Below are positions 18,080 to 27,373 of a stretch of DNA of 64,000 bases, piece by piece (the first letter of the stretch is position 1; each line of letters starts with the position of its first letter). The position numbers and the translations under genes were made by a program. This stretch comes from an uncultured Halomonas sp. (GTDB taxonomy: Bacteria; Pseudomonadota; Gammaproteobacteria; Pseudomonadales; Halomonadaceae): contig NZ_CANMVL010000009.1 of NCBI RefSeq assembly GCF_947501415.1, positions 1 through 64,000 of the forward strand. The letters run 5' to 3'. Below the pieces are notes generated by a model. That model was not told the DNA's origin. It ran no database searches and saw nothing but the letters and a program-made list of their open reading frames with translations.

Positions 18080-19897
18080 ATGCTGCAAAGTATTCGAGAC
18101 CGCTCCCGAAGCTGGGGAGCCAAGATCATCATCGGGGCAGTGGTCGTGACCATGGCGATGTTCGGTGTGGATTCACTGGTGGGCCTGTTCGGCAACAGTG
18201 GCGACGAGGTCGCCGAGGTCAACGGCGAGCCCATCATGCGCCAGGAGCTCGAGCTATCGGTACAGCGGGCCATCCGTAGCGGTCAGGTGCCGCCGGAGCA
18301 GGAGCGGGCCTTGCGCAGCCAGATGCTCGATGAGCTGATCACGACCCGGGTGTTGAGTCAGTATGTCGAGGAGGGCGGGATGCATCTCTCCGAGGAGCAG
18401 CTCGACCAGATCATCGTGTCACTCCCCGAGTTTCAGGACCAGGAAGGCCGGTTCGACCAGGAGCTCTTTCGCAATCGTCTGGCAAGCGCCGGCTACACGC
18501 CGCTGGGCTTTCGCCAGCAGCTGCGTAGCGATATGAAACAGCAGCAGCTGCAGCAGGGGCTGGCATACAGCGACTTCAGCCTGCCCAGTGAGCAGGAGCG
18601 TCTCGCCGAGCTGCAGCGACAGACGCGCACCTTCCGCCATGCCGCCCTGGGGCCTGACGACCTCGAGGAGTCGATCTCTCCTTCCGATGAGGCCATCGAA
18701 GCGTATTATGCCCAGCATCAGGAGCGTTTCCGTCGCCCAGAGCAGGTACGCCTTAACTATGTGGTGATCGACCGCCAGGCCATGGCCGACGAGATGGAGG
18801 TCGAGGAGGCGGCACTACGCGATGCCTGGCGCGAACAGACGGTCAATGCCGATCGCCGTCTCTCACATATCATGCTGACCTTCGGTGAGCAGCGCAGCCG
18901 CGAGGAGGCGCTGGCCAAGCTCGAGGAGGTTCAGGCGCGCATTGCCGATGGCGAGGCCTTCGCAGACCTGGCCGCCCAGCTCTCCGATGACACCGTCTCC
19001 GCGGAACAGGGGGGCGATCTGGGGGTGGTCAGCCGCGGCTTCTTCGGTGAGGCCTTCGACGAGGCCGCCTTCTCGTTGGATGAGGGAGAGGTCTCGGACG
19101 TCGTCGAGACCGACAATGGTCTGCACCTGCTGACCGTGACTGGCCTTGAGCGCGAGTCATTCGAGTCGATGAAAGATGAACTGCGCCGCCAGGTGGCGCT
19201 CGACAGGGTTTCGGGGGAGTTCAACGAGAAGGTTCAGCAGCTGATCGACGAGAGCTTCGCCGCCGATGATCTAGAGAGTGTCGCCGATGATCTGGGGCTT
19301 GCACTTCACTCCAGTGACTGGGTCTCGCGTGACACCCGCGAGGGTGTTCTCTCGGAGCCAGGGGTGATGGCCCAGGCCTTCAGTGAGGATGTGCTCGAGG
19401 AGGGCTACAACAGCGAGGTGATCGAGCTGGATAGCGATCGTCGCCTGGTGCTACGGGTCGACGAGCATCGCGAGGCGACCACGCTGCCGCTGGTTGATGT
19501 GCGCGACGAGGTCGCCGCCCAGGTCGCGGCACAACAGCGTCGTGAGGCGTTGAGTACCAGGGCGGATCAGCTCGTCGACTCGCTGGCTGAAGGCGGCACC
19601 GTCGAGCTCGACTGGCAGCAGGCCGAGGAGGTCAGCCGCCAGGAGACTCGTGGCCTCTCCCAGGCACTGGTGGACGCGGCATTCCGGTTGCCGGCCCCGG
19701 AAGGAGAGTCGCCGGTGTATGGCAGGGTGGTCGATGGCGATCGCGCCGTGATCATCGCCCTGGAGTCGGTAGGCGAGGGTGAGGTCGATGAACAGGTCGA
19801 GCGATTCGTCGCCTCGATGGCCGAGCGCCTGCGCGCCCAGGCCGCCATTCAGGGCCTGATCGAGCATCTGCGCAGCGAAGCAGAGATCAAGCGCTAG
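18080..19897 (+). CDS. ppiD: Membrane-anchored periplasmic folding factor PpiD
   Basis: A 605-aa SurA/PpiD-type chaperone attached to the inner membrane next to the Sec translocon, helping outer-membrane and periplasmic proteins fold. The start ATG at 18080 gives MLQSIRDRSRSWGAKI, then a single membrane helix at about residues 16-38. The SurA-like N-domain precedes a parvulin (PpiC) domain at about 262-350 (SHIMLTFGEQ.. to DNGLHLLTV). A long C-terminal chaperone region follows. Length and synteny (hupB-ppiD) match E. coli PpiD (623 aa). The protein is very acidic, as expected for a halophile periplasmic protein. Confidence 0.95.
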   Translation: MLQSIRDRSRSWGAKIIIGAVVVTMAMFGVDSLVGLFGNSGDEVAEVNGEPIMRQELELSVQRAIRSGQVPPEQERALRSQMLDELITTRVLSQYVEEGGMHLSEEQLDQIIVSLPEFQDQEGRFDQELFRNRLASAGYTPLGFRQQLRSDMKQQQLQQGLAYSDFSLPSEQERLAELQRQTRTFRHAALGPDDLEESISPSDEAIEAYYAQHQERFRRPEQVRLNYVVIDRQAMADEMEVEEAALRDAWREQTVNADRRLSHIMLTFGEQRSREEALAKLEEVQARIADGEAFADLAAQLSDDTVSAEQGGDLGVVSRGFFGEAFDEAAFSLDEGEVSDVVETDNGLHLLTVTGLERESFESMKDELRRQVALDRVSGEFNEKVQQLIDESFAADDLESVADDLGLALHSSDWVSRDTREGVLSEPGVMAQAFSEDVLEEGYNSEVIELDSDRRLVLRVDEHREATTLPLVDVRDEVAAQVAAQQRREALSTRADQLVDSLAEGGTVELDWQQAEEVSRQETRGLSQALVDAAFRLPAPEGESPVYGRVVDGDRAVIIALESVGEGEVDEQVERFVASMAERLRAQAAIQGLIEHLRSEAEIKR

Positions 19898-19923
19898 GCG
19901 CAAGCCCTGAGCCGCCAGTTGAC

Positions 19924-19956
19924 AGCCCCCCGCGAGCCAGGTCCTCGCAGGGGGCT
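19924..19956 (+). terminator. Terminator after ppiD
   Basis: The left arm AGCCCCCCGCGAG and right arm CTCGCAGGGGGCT (ending 19956) form a near-perfect stem with a CCAGGTC-type loop, followed by CTCTGTTTGTGG. Confidence 0.75.
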
Positions 19957-20004
19957 CTCTGTTTGTGGTATCACAACTAGAGCAATTCCAAGAGCCCTCG
20001 ACAC

Positions 20005-23000
20005 ATGCAGTTCAAGACAGCTTCGATCGCCCTCGACACCTGGCTGATGGTGGTTTCCACCACCTTCATGCTGATGGGGGGCGTGGCACTTGCAACGAAC
20101 TCGCTGCATCTGTCGGGGCCCACACTGCTCGCGACGGACACTGCCCTCGCGTCTCTGGTCACCGGCATCGGTCTGCTTGGCGTCTGGCTTCGCCAGCCCG
20201 GCCTGCGTGTCATTGCCGGCATCGCCATGGCCGGCCTGGGGGTTGACACCCTGTTGGAGGGCGGACTGGGCGAGCCCCCTGGGACCACTACCGGCTGGTT
20301 ACAGGCGGGTGTCACCCTGGGGGCGCTGGAAGCCTTCCTGATGCTGATCGTTGCGCCGTGTCTGTTGCTGGGCATGATGCGACCATGGCTCAGGAAGCTG
20401 TGGCGAATCGTTGGCATGTTGCTGCTGGGTATCAGCGCCCTGGCGCTATGGACGCTACTCGGTGGCAGCCTGAAGGGGTGGCCGATGGGGGCAGCCTACT
20501 CCGAAGTGTTGGCGCTGTTCACCCTGCTGCTCGGAGCCGCCATGCTGGTCGCCGGTTACCGGCCGTTGCATGGCAGGCTCTACATCGGGCCCAGGACCCT
20601 CTGCGCCTGCCTGCTGGGAGTCGCCATCAGCAGTGCCTCCTGGTATCTGCTGAACTGGCAACAGCTGGTGCGTGAGACCAGTCGTGCCGAGCTGATATTC
20701 GAGACGGTTCGCCTCGACACCGAGAGGGCGGTGAGCTCGCGATTGCAGTCCCTCAGGCGCATGGCCGACCGACTGAATGCCACGAGTCATGGCTCTGGTG
20801 GCAGGGTCTCGCGGCACGATCAAGTGAGCTACCTGCGTGACCTTACGAGCCTCAGCGCCTTTGGTGTCATCACCCGCGAGGGGCGTTGGCAGTGGCTTCG
20901 AGGGCGTGATGCCGAGGCGAGGCGGTGGCTCCGTCAGCAGGCCGGTCGGTCACTCGTGGAAGAGTGGGATGTCTCCGACTTCAGCCAGCCAATCATGCTG
21001 TTGCCCGATGTCAATGACCCCGGGCAGGCACTGGTCGTTGTCGGCATACCCCGGCATGATTATCGACTTGTCGCGTCGATCCATCTGGGTCGGCTGCTCG
21101 AGAGTGAGCTGCATGTATCGCTTTCCACGTTTCAGGTGGCGTTGCACCATGGCGGCGAGACGCTGCTGCGGGTGGCGGCCCCGGGGGTGACTCCCCGTGC
21201 CCTGGCGGAAACGCCTCGCATGCTGTCGCGCAGCATCGGGCTGCCGGGTGGTGTCAAGCTTCGCCTCGATATTCATTCGGCCACGCCACTGCTGTGGCCG
21301 ATGGCATTGGGAGTGCCGGCGTTTGTTGGGCTGGGCGGGCTGGTGCTCAGCTTTCTCCTGACACTGAGTTTGGGGCTGGCAAGACTCAATGCCGACCGCT
21401 CCCGGGAGCTCGACCATTCGCGGCAGCACCTGGTTCGCCAGCAGGCCATCCAGGCCATGATCGCCGAAGAGGCCCCGATCGACGCCCCGCTCGAGGCGGT
21501 CTGCGAGATGCTGGAAGAGCAGCTCCCGCAACGACTCTGCTCCATCATGTTGGCCAACCAGGCGGGCACCCGCCTCGAGCTGGCGGCAGGACGCCGCCTG
21601 CCGGCGGCGTATCGGGCCGCGATACGGTCCGTTCCCATTGCGGAGGGAGTGGGCGCCTGTGGTAGCGCCGCCCATACCGGCAGGCTGGTGGTGTGCGATG
21701 ACCTTCCCCGCGACCCCGCCTGGCGAGGCTATCAAGCGTTGGTAAGGGAGCATTCCCTGCTTGCCTGCTGGTCCTATCCTGTTGTCTCGAGCGACAGCCG
21801 AGTGCTCGGTACCTTCGCGGTCTATTCACGCGAGCATGCATGGCCCACCGAGCATGAGCTTGGCCTGGTTCGCCAGGCGGTGGATATCGTCGCCCTGGCC
21901 ATCGAGCGTGACCACGATCGTCGCTCCTTGCGCGAGAGTGAGCAGCGCTACCGCTCGCTATTCTCCTACAATCCCGATGCGGTGTTTTCCCTGGATATGC
22001 AGGGCTACTTCATCAGTGCCAACGCCAGCTGCGAGGAGGTGGCGGGCTACCGTCTCGAGGAGATACAGGGGGCTCACTACTCACGCTTCGTGCAGTCCCA
22101 GGAGATGCCCAGGATCCAGTCCCATTTCGACCAGGTGTTGAATGGCGAGGCGCAACGCTATCAGCTGGAGGTGGTGGGTCGGGGTGGGGAAGCGCGACAG
22201 CTGGATCTCACCAATCTGCCCATCATCGTGGATGGGAGTATCCGCGGTGTTTTTGGTATCGCCAAGGATATCACCCAGCGTCAAAGAAATGAGATGCGCC
22301 TGCGCATCCTCGAGCAGGGCGTCGAGGTCAGCGTCAATGGTCTGGTGATTGTAGATGCTCTGAAGCCCGATATGCCGATTACCTATGTCAACCGAGCATT
22401 CGAGGCGATGAGCGGCTATCGCCGGGAGGAGGTGTTGGGGCGGAACTGCCGTTTTCTGCAGGGCCCGGGTACCGACCCCGAGGCGTTACAGGAGCTACGA
22501 GATCGGCTGGCCAGACAGCAGGAAGCCCATGTGACACTGTGCAACTATCGCAAGGATGGCGGAACCTTCTGGAATGAGCTGTATATCTCGCCGATCCGTG
22601 ATCAGGGCGGACAGGTTACTCACTATGTAGGGATTCAGCATGATGTCTCCGAGCGCATGGCCTACGAAGGCCAGCTGGCCTATCACGCCCGTCACGATGT
22701 GCTGACCGGCCTGGCGAACCGTATCGTTCTGGAGGATCGTCTTCCCCATGATCTGGCGCTGGCAAACCGCGAGGGCAAGTGGCTTTGTGTGCTGTTTATC
22801 GACCTCGATGGCTTCAAGCCGATCAACGATAGCCTGGGCCATGCCATCGGGGACCAGCTTCTGCAGAAGCTCGCCAGGCGGCTGAAGGAGGTGGTGCGCC
22901 GTGAGGATACCCTGGTGCGCTTCGGTGGCGATGAGTTCGTGCTGCTGCTCAATGACCCGGGTGATGAGCAGCGAGCGATGGAAGTGGCCGAGAGGTTGCT

Positions 23001-24036
23001 GGATCTAGTTGCGCGGCCATATCGCATCGAAGGACACGAGCTGCACTTGACGGCGAGCATCGGGATCGCCGTCAACGTCGATCGCCATATCCGACCGATG
23101 GAATTGATCCAGCAGGCCGATATGGCCATGTATCGCGCCAAGCAGCAGGGGCGAAATACCTATCAGTGGTTCACTCCCGAGATCACCAAGCGGGTGAGTG
23201 AGCGCGTCGCCTTGCGTAACGAGCTGCAGGAGGCGATCGATATGGAGTCCTTCGAGCTCCACTATCAACCGCTTTTCGATCGCGATGGCGAGGTGGTCGG
23301 TCTGGAGGCGTTGCTGCGCTGGTCGCATCCCGAGCGGGGCGATATTTCGCCGGCAACGTTTATTCCCATCGCCGAGCAGACAGGCCAAGTCATCCCCATC
23401 AGTCGCTGGGCGTTGACGCGGGCATGCCGAGACATGGAGGCGCTGCGCCGGCAGGGCATGACGACACTCGGCGTGTCGGTGAATATCTCACCGCTGCAGT
23501 TCCAGCGTGACAACTTCCTCGCCACTCTGGATGAGGCGCTATCGGTCACGGGGCTGCCGGCCCATCGGCTGACCCTCGAGTTGACCGAGGGGATCCTGAT
23601 GAACGAAACCGACAGCGCCATCGAGGCCCTGGACGCCTTGCGAACCATGGGGGTTCAGGTGGCGATCGACGACTTCGGCACCGGCTTCTCTAGCCTGAGC
23701 TATCTGAAGAACCTGCCGGTCGATACCATCAAGATCGATCGCAGTTTCATTCGCGAGATCGACCGCAATGCCAATGACGCCTCTCTTGCCCAGGGCATCA
23801 CCTCCATGGCGCACCACCTGGGGCTAAAGGTCGTGGCGGAGGGGGTAGAGACCGACAGCCAGTACCAGCTGGTGCGGTCTCATGGCTGCGATCTGTTCCA
23901 GGGGTTTCTGCTGGCAAGGCCGATGTCGTTCGAGAGGCTTCAGCAGTTCCTTCAGACGAGGCGGGGCAGTGCCGACGTCAGTCTTGGGACAGGGGCACCT
24001 TTCACAGGGGCACCTTTCACAGGGGCACCTTTCTGA
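20005..24036 (+). CDS. Membrane GAF-PAS-LOV-GGDEF-EAL c-di-GMP protein (candidate blue-light sensor)
   Basis: A 1343-aa signalling protein. The N-terminus has about seven membrane helices (to about residue 220), an extracytoplasmic segment, and a further helix near 430-455. A GAF domain (about 477-640) and a PAS domain (about 645-758) follow. The next PAS (about 765-886) carries the LOV signature GRNCRFLQG with Cys815, plus NYRKDGGTFWN and GIQHDVSE, the residues that bind FMN and form the photoadduct. The GGDEF domain keeps the catalytic GGDEF (974-978) and an RxxD inhibitory site five residues before it. The EAL domain has GLEALLRW (E1101), ELTEG, DDFGTGFSS, KIDRSF and VAEGVET, so both cyclase and phosphodiesterase appear competent. 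The last 15 residues are three TGAPF repeats that overlap the convergent lpxH end. Confidence 0.9.
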   Translation: MQFKTASIALDTWLMVVSTTFMLMGGVALATNSLHLSGPTLLATDTALASLVTGIGLLGVWLRQPGLRVIAGIAMAGLGVDTLLEGGLGEPPGTTTGWLQAGVTLGALEAFLMLIVAPCLLLGMMRPWLRKLWRIVGMLLLGISALALWTLLGGSLKGWPMGAAYSEVLALFTLLLGAAMLVAGYRPLHGRLYIGPRTLCACLLGVAISSASWYLLNWQQLVRETSRAELIFETVRLDTERAVSSRLQSLRRMADRLNATSHGSGGRVSRHDQVSYLRDLTSLSAFGVITREGRWQWLRGRDAEARRWLRQQAGRSLVEEWDVSDFSQPIMLLPDVNDPGQALVVVGIPRHDYRLVASIHLGRLLESELHVSLSTFQVALHHGGETLLRVAAPGVTPRALAETPRMLSRSIGLPGGVKLRLDIHSATPLLWPMALGVPAFVGLGGLVLSFLLTLSLGLARLNADRSRELDHSRQHLVRQQAIQAMIAEEAPIDAPLEAVCEMLEEQLPQRLCSIMLANQAGTRLELAAGRRLPAAYRAAIRSVPIAEGVGACGSAAHTGRLVVCDDLPRDPAWRGYQALVREHSLLACWSYPVVSSDSRVLGTFAVYSREHAWPTEHELGLVRQAVDIVALAIERDHDRRSLRESEQRYRSLFSYNPDAVFSLDMQGYFISANASCEEVAGYRLEEIQGAHYSRFVQSQEMPRIQSHFDQVLNGEAQRYQLEVVGRGGEARQLDLTNLPIIVDGSIRGVFGIAKDITQRQRNEMRLRILEQGVEVSVNGLVIVDALKPDMPITYVNRAFEAMSGYRREEVLGRNCRFLQGPGTDPEALQELRDRLARQQEAHVTLCNYRKDGGTFWNELYISPIRDQGGQVTHYVGIQHDVSERMAYEGQLAYHARHDVLTGLANRIVLEDRLPHDLALANREGKWLCVLFIDLDGFKPINDSLGHAIGDQLLQKLARRLKEVVRREDTLVRFGGDEFVLLLNDPGDEQRAMEVAERLLDLVARPYRIEGHELHLTASIGIAVNVDRHIRPMELIQQADMAMYRAKQQGRNTYQWFTPEITKRVSERVALRNELQEAIDMESFELHYQPLFDRDGEVVGLEALLRWSHPERGDISPATFIPIAEQTGQVIPISRWALTRACRDMEALRRQGMTTLGVSVNISPLQFQRDNFLATLDEALSVTGLPAHRLTLELTEGILMNETDSAIEALDALRTMGVQVAIDDFGTGFSSLSYLKNLPVDTIKIDRSFIREIDRNANDASLAQGITSMAHHLGLKVVAEGVETDSQYQLVRSHGCDLFQGFLLARPMSFERLQQFLQTRRGSADVSLGTGAPFTGAPFTGAPF
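23991..24035. repeat. 15-bp tandem repeat, three copies, at a convergent gene overlap
   Basis: The unit ACAGGGGCACCTTTC is repeated three times head to tail. On the plus strand it encodes the TGAPF tail of the GGDEF-EAL protein. On the minus strand the same bases hold the lpxH terminal codons and stop (TGA at 24017-24019). Confidence 0.9.
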
Positions 24037-24775
24037 GTTCCGGCCTGGCGTTCTCCTCGATGAGGATCTCCCAGCCCAGGGTTGGCTGCCAGTCACCCAG
24101 CACGATACGTCGGGCCGGCTGACCGTCCACCTCGAGCTCATGCTCCGCCGGGCGGTGGGTGTGGCCGTGGATCAGGGTGGTGACACCCTGTTCGGCCATG
24201 ATCCGGATGACCTCATCCTGGGTGACGTCCATGATGTCCTCGGCCTTGTTGGAGTTGGCCTCACCTGACTGGTCGCGAAGCTTCCTGGCCAGGGTGATGC
24301 GCTCCTGGATCGGCATCGACAGCACCTGCTTTTGCCATAGCGGATCTCGGGCCTGGGCGCGGAAGGCCTGGTAGGCCTCGTCGCGGGTACACAGGCTGTC
24401 ACCATGCATCAGCAGCACCGGGGTGCCTCCGAGGGTGACGAGGGTGGGGTCTGCCAGCAGGGTGGCACCGGCTTCACTCGCGAAGCGCTCGCCGAGCAGG
24501 AAGTCACGGTTGCCATGCATCAGATAGATCTCGGTGCCGTCGTCGGCCAGGCGACGCAGTGCCCTGGCGATACGGGCCGCCAGATCGGCATTGCCGGTGG
24601 GGTCGACGCCAACCAGGTCGAGCAGATCATCGCCGATCCAGGCTTCGAAGAAGTCACCCAGGATATACAGGGCGTGCGTACCATGGGCGCGCTCCTCCAG
24701 CCAGCGCAGAAAACCCTCGGTGATCTCGGGGGCGCCAGGGTGCAGGTGCAGGTCGGAAATCAGCAGGGTGGCCAT
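24017..24775 (-). CDS. lpxH: UDP-2,3-diacylglucosamine diphosphatase
   Basis: A 252-aa metallophosphoesterase that makes lipid X from UDP-2,3-diacylglucosamine in lipid A synthesis, at the inner membrane face. The ATG at 24775 (MATLLISDLHLHPG) is the family start. Metal ligands are in SDLHL, GDFFEAW, HGNRDF, MHGDSL and HGHTHRP. The length is close to E. coli LpxH (240). Its last 20 bases overlap the 3' end of the convergent GGDEF-EAL gene inside a tandem repeat, so the C-terminal KVPL is probably not conserved. It lies downstream of ppiB. Confidence 0.95.
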   Translation of the reverse strand: MATLLISDLHLHPGAPEITEGFLRWLEERAHGTHALYILGDFFEAWIGDDLLDLVGVDPTGNADLAARIARALRRLADDGTEIYLMHGNRDFLLGERFASEAGATLLADPTLVTLGGTPVLLMHGDSLCTRDEAYQAFRAQARDPLWQKQVLSMPIQERITLARKLRDQSGEANSNKAEDIMDVTQDEVIRIMAEQGVTTLIHGHTHRPAEHELEVDGQPARRIVLGDWQPTLGWEILIEENARPELRKVPL

Positions 24776-24809
24776 GATGGAGAGTTCTCGGTTTGGCAGC
24801 AGAGAGCAA

Positions 24810-24832
24810 GGCGCCCGCACGGGGCGGGCGCC
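24810..24832 (-). terminator. GC-rich hairpin between ppiB and lpxH
   Basis: Perfect 9-bp arms GGCGCCCGC and GCGGGCGCC with a short loop lie just after the ppiB stop in the direction of transcription. On the minus strand it is followed by TTGCTCTCTG. It may be an attenuator before lpxH. Confidence 0.55.
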
Positions 24833-24854
24833 AGGGGGGGGCACGACGGAAGGC

Positions 24855-25349
24855 TTACTCCTCGATGTAGGCCTTCTTGATCACCACATCCTCGGCGGGC
24901 ACGTCGGCGTGCATGCCGCGGCGGGTGGTGTCGACGTTCTTGATCTTCTCGACGACGTCCATGCCGTCGACCACGCGGCCGAAGACGCAGTAGCCCCAGC
25001 CCTGGATGGACTTGCCGCTATGGTTGAGGAAGGTGTTGTCGGCGACGTTGATGAAGAACTGGGCGGTAGCGGAGTGCGGATCCTGGGTGCGCGCCATGGC
25101 CAGGGTGCCGATCTCGTTGGCCAGGCCGTTGTCGGCCTCGTTCTCGATGGGGGCGTGGGTCGGCTTCTGGTCGAAGTTCTCGTCGAAGCCACCGCCCTGG
25201 ACCATGAAGCCTTCGATCACCCGGTGGAAGAGGGTGCCGTCATAGAAGCCTTCGCGCACATACTGTTCGAAGTTGGCGGCCGTCTTGGGGGCCTTCTCGT
25301 GGTTGAGCTCGACGCGAATGTCACCGAAGGTAGTCTGCAGTACGATCAT
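24855..25349 (-). CDS. ppiB: Peptidyl-prolyl cis-trans isomerase B (cyclophilin)
   Basis: A 164-aa cytosolic cyclophilin without a signal peptide. The ATG at 25349 has AGGAAC seven bases upstream. Active-site segments are [13 protein letters not shown] (catalytic Arg), the [19 protein letters not shown] core and [13 protein letters not shown]. It catalyses proline isomerisation during folding. The arrangement ppiB then lpxH, with cysS and glnS divergent nearby, is the same grouping found in many gammaproteobacteria. Confidence 0.96.
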   Translation of the reverse strand: MIVLQTTFGDIRVELNHEKAPKTAANFEQYVREGFYDGTLFHRVIEGFMVQGGGFDENFDQKPTHAPIENEADNGLANEIGTLAMARTQDPHSATAQFFINVADNTFLNHSGKSIQGWGYCVFGRVVDGMDVVEKIKNVDTTRRGMHADVPAEDVVIKKAYIEE

Positions 25350-25407
25350 GCGTAAGTTCCTGTGCAATAAAGGGGCGCTGCCTTGGCGTTGCCCATGGAC
25401 GTGGCGC

Positions 25408-25413
25408 TATAAT
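25408..25413 (+). promoter_or_regulatory. -10 element candidate for glnS
   Basis: TATAAT is a perfect -10 hexamer. The best upstream -35 candidates (TTGGCG at 25383 with a 19-base gap) are poor. It could equally belong to a transcript starting inside the repeat region. Confidence 0.45.
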
Positions 25414-25473
25414 ACCGGTTTTGCCTCGCTGCGCGAAGCTAGCCTGATGATGGCCTGGATCGCCGCGGCGAGG

Positions 25474-25560
25474 GGCGCCGGGGATGAGCCGAAGAGGAGG
25501 TCCTATGCCAGGGATGGCATCGGTAGCGCCCAGGGAGGGGTTCACAGCGCCTCCTCGCAG
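25474..25560 (+). repeat. Short relative of the dispersed intergenic repeat
   Basis: This segment starts GGCGCCGGGGA and ends GGTAGCGCCCAGGGAGG..TTCACAGCGC, the same ends as the element at 54012. It lacks the central roughly 110 bp and has instead a hairpin ATGCCA/TGGCAT (25505-25520). It lies in the glnS leader. Confidence 0.65.
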
Positions 25561-25646
25561 GCTCGTCGTCGGAAAAGCCCCGAGCAGTGAAGGCCACAGT
25601 CAACGGCCCCCGGACCGCACCCCAACCAGAGGTTGTTTTCCCAACC

Positions 25647-27371
25647 ATGACCACCGACACCACCAGCGCGCCGAACTTCATTCGCAACCAGATTCGTGAC
25701 GAGATCGAGGCCGGCCGCGACGGCAAGATCGTGACCCGCTTCCCGCCGGAGCCCAACGGCTTCCTGCATATCGGGCACGCCAAGTCGATCTGTCTCAACT
25801 TCGGCCTGGCCGAGCAATTCGGTGGTGACTGTCATCTGCGCTTCGATGACACCAACCCGGCCAAGGAGGAGCAGGCCTATATCGACGCGATCAAGGAGGA
25901 TGTCAGCTGGCTGGGCTTCCAGTGGGTGGGCGACGTGCGCTTCGCCTCCGACTACTTCGATCAGCTCTATGCCTGGGCGCAGCACCTGGTGCGTGAAGGC
26001 AAGGCCTATGTCGACGACCTCTCTCCGGACGAGATCCGCGAGTATCGCGGTACCCTCACCGAGCCGGGCCGCCCCAGCCCCTATCGCGAGCGCTCACCCG
26101 AAGAGAACCTCGACCTGCTCGAGCGCATGCGCGCCGGCGAGTTCGCCGAGGGGGAGAAGGTCCTGCGAGCCAAGATCGACATGGCCTCGCCCAATATCAA
26201 TCTGCGCGACCCGATCCTCTACCGCATTCGCCATGCCAGCCACCATCAGACCGGCGACAAGTGGAAGATCTACCCCTCCTACGACTTCACCCATGGTCAG
26301 TCCGACGCCATCGAGGGGATCACCCACTCCGTCTGCACCCTCGAGTTCGAGGATCATCGCCCGCTCTACGAGTGGTTCCTCGACAACCTGCCGGTGCCGG
26401 CGAAGCCGCGTCAGATCGAGTTTGCCCGACTCAACCTGAACTACACCCTGACCTCCAAGCGCAAGCTCAAGCTGCTGGTGGATGAGGGGATCGTTGATGG
26501 CTGGGATGACCCGCGCCTGCCGACCATCTCGGGGCTGCGTCGCCGCGGCTATACCCCGGCCTCGATCCGGAAGTTCTGCGAAATGATCGGTGTGACCCGG
26601 GCCGATGGCGGCCTGGTCGAGATCGCCATGCTCTATCACGCCATCCGCTCGGATCTCGAGGACAACGCGCCACGCGCCATGGCCGTGCTCAAGCCGCTCA
26701 AGGTGGTACTGACCAATGTGCCCGAGGGGCATGAGGAGATCTATGAGGTACCCGGCCACCCGGCGCGGGACGATATGCCCGTGCGCAAGGTGCCCTTTAC
26801 CCGCGAGCTCTATATCGATCGGGACGACTTCATGGAGGAGCCGCCCAAGAAGTTCTTCCGCCTGGCGCCGGGCAAGGAGGTGCGGCTGCGCAACTCCTAC
26901 GTGATCCGCTGCGACGAGGTGGTCAAGGATGAGGCCGGCGAGATCACCGAACTGCGCTGTTCGGTGGACTTCGACACCCTGGGCAAGAATCCCGAAGGTC
27001 GCAAGGTCAAGGGTGTGATCCACTGGGTCAGCGCCGAGCATGGGGTGCCCATGGAGGTGCGTCTCTACGACAATCTGTTCCTCGAGGAACAGCCGGACAA
27101 GGACAAGGATGCCGACTTCCTCGAGCATCTGAATCCCGAGTCGCTGGTGGTGTGTCAGGCCATCGGTGAGCCCAGCCTGGCCGGGGTCGAGCCCGAGAGT
27201 CGTTTCCAGTTCGAGCGCGTGGGCTACTTCTGCGCCGACCGCCATGCCTGTGGCGAAGGCAAGCTGGTGTTCAACCGCACCGTGAGCCTCAAGGACAGCT
27301 GGGCCAAGACGATGAAGAAAGAGTCGCAGAAGAAAGAGACGCAGAAGCAAGACGCGCAGAACAAGGGCTGA
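25647..27371 (+). CDS. glnS: Glutaminyl-tRNA synthetase
   Basis: A 574-aa class I synthetase that charges tRNA-Gln. The ATG at 25647 ([16 protein letters not shown]) matches the family N-terminus. The HIGH motif is in [15 protein letters not shown] and the KMSKS-type loop is TSKRKLKLL, with the Met replaced by Thr. The C-terminal anticodon-binding beta-barrels are complete. The last 20 or so residues are a Lys/Gln/Glu-rich tail not found in E. coli GlnRS. It is two bases from cysS, forming a synthetase operon. Confidence 0.97.
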   Translation: MTTDTTSAPNFIRNQIRDEIEAGRDGKIVTRFPPEPNGFLHIGHAKSICLNFGLAEQFGGDCHLRFDDTNPAKEEQAYIDAIKEDVSWLGFQWVGDVRFASDYFDQLYAWAQHLVREGKAYVDDLSPDEIREYRGTLTEPGRPSPYRERSPEENLDLLERMRAGEFAEGEKVLRAKIDMASPNINLRDPILYRIRHASHHQTGDKWKIYPSYDFTHGQSDAIEGITHSVCTLEFEDHRPLYEWFLDNLPVPAKPRQIEFARLNLNYTLTSKRKLKLLVDEGIVDGWDDPRLPTISGLRRRGYTPASIRKFCEMIGVTRADGGLVEIAMLYHAIRSDLEDNAPRAMAVLKPLKVVLTNVPEGHEEIYEVPGHPARDDMPVRKVPFTRELYIDRDDFMEEPPKKFFRLAPGKEVRLRNSYVIRCDEVVKDEAGEITELRCSVDFDTLGKNPEGRKVKGVIHWVSAEHGVPMEVRLYDNLFLEEQPDKDKDADFLEHLNPESLVVCQAIGEPSLAGVEPESRFQFERVGYFCADRHACGEGKLVFNRTVSLKDSWAKTMKKESQKKETQKQDAQNKG

Positions 27372-27373
27372 GC

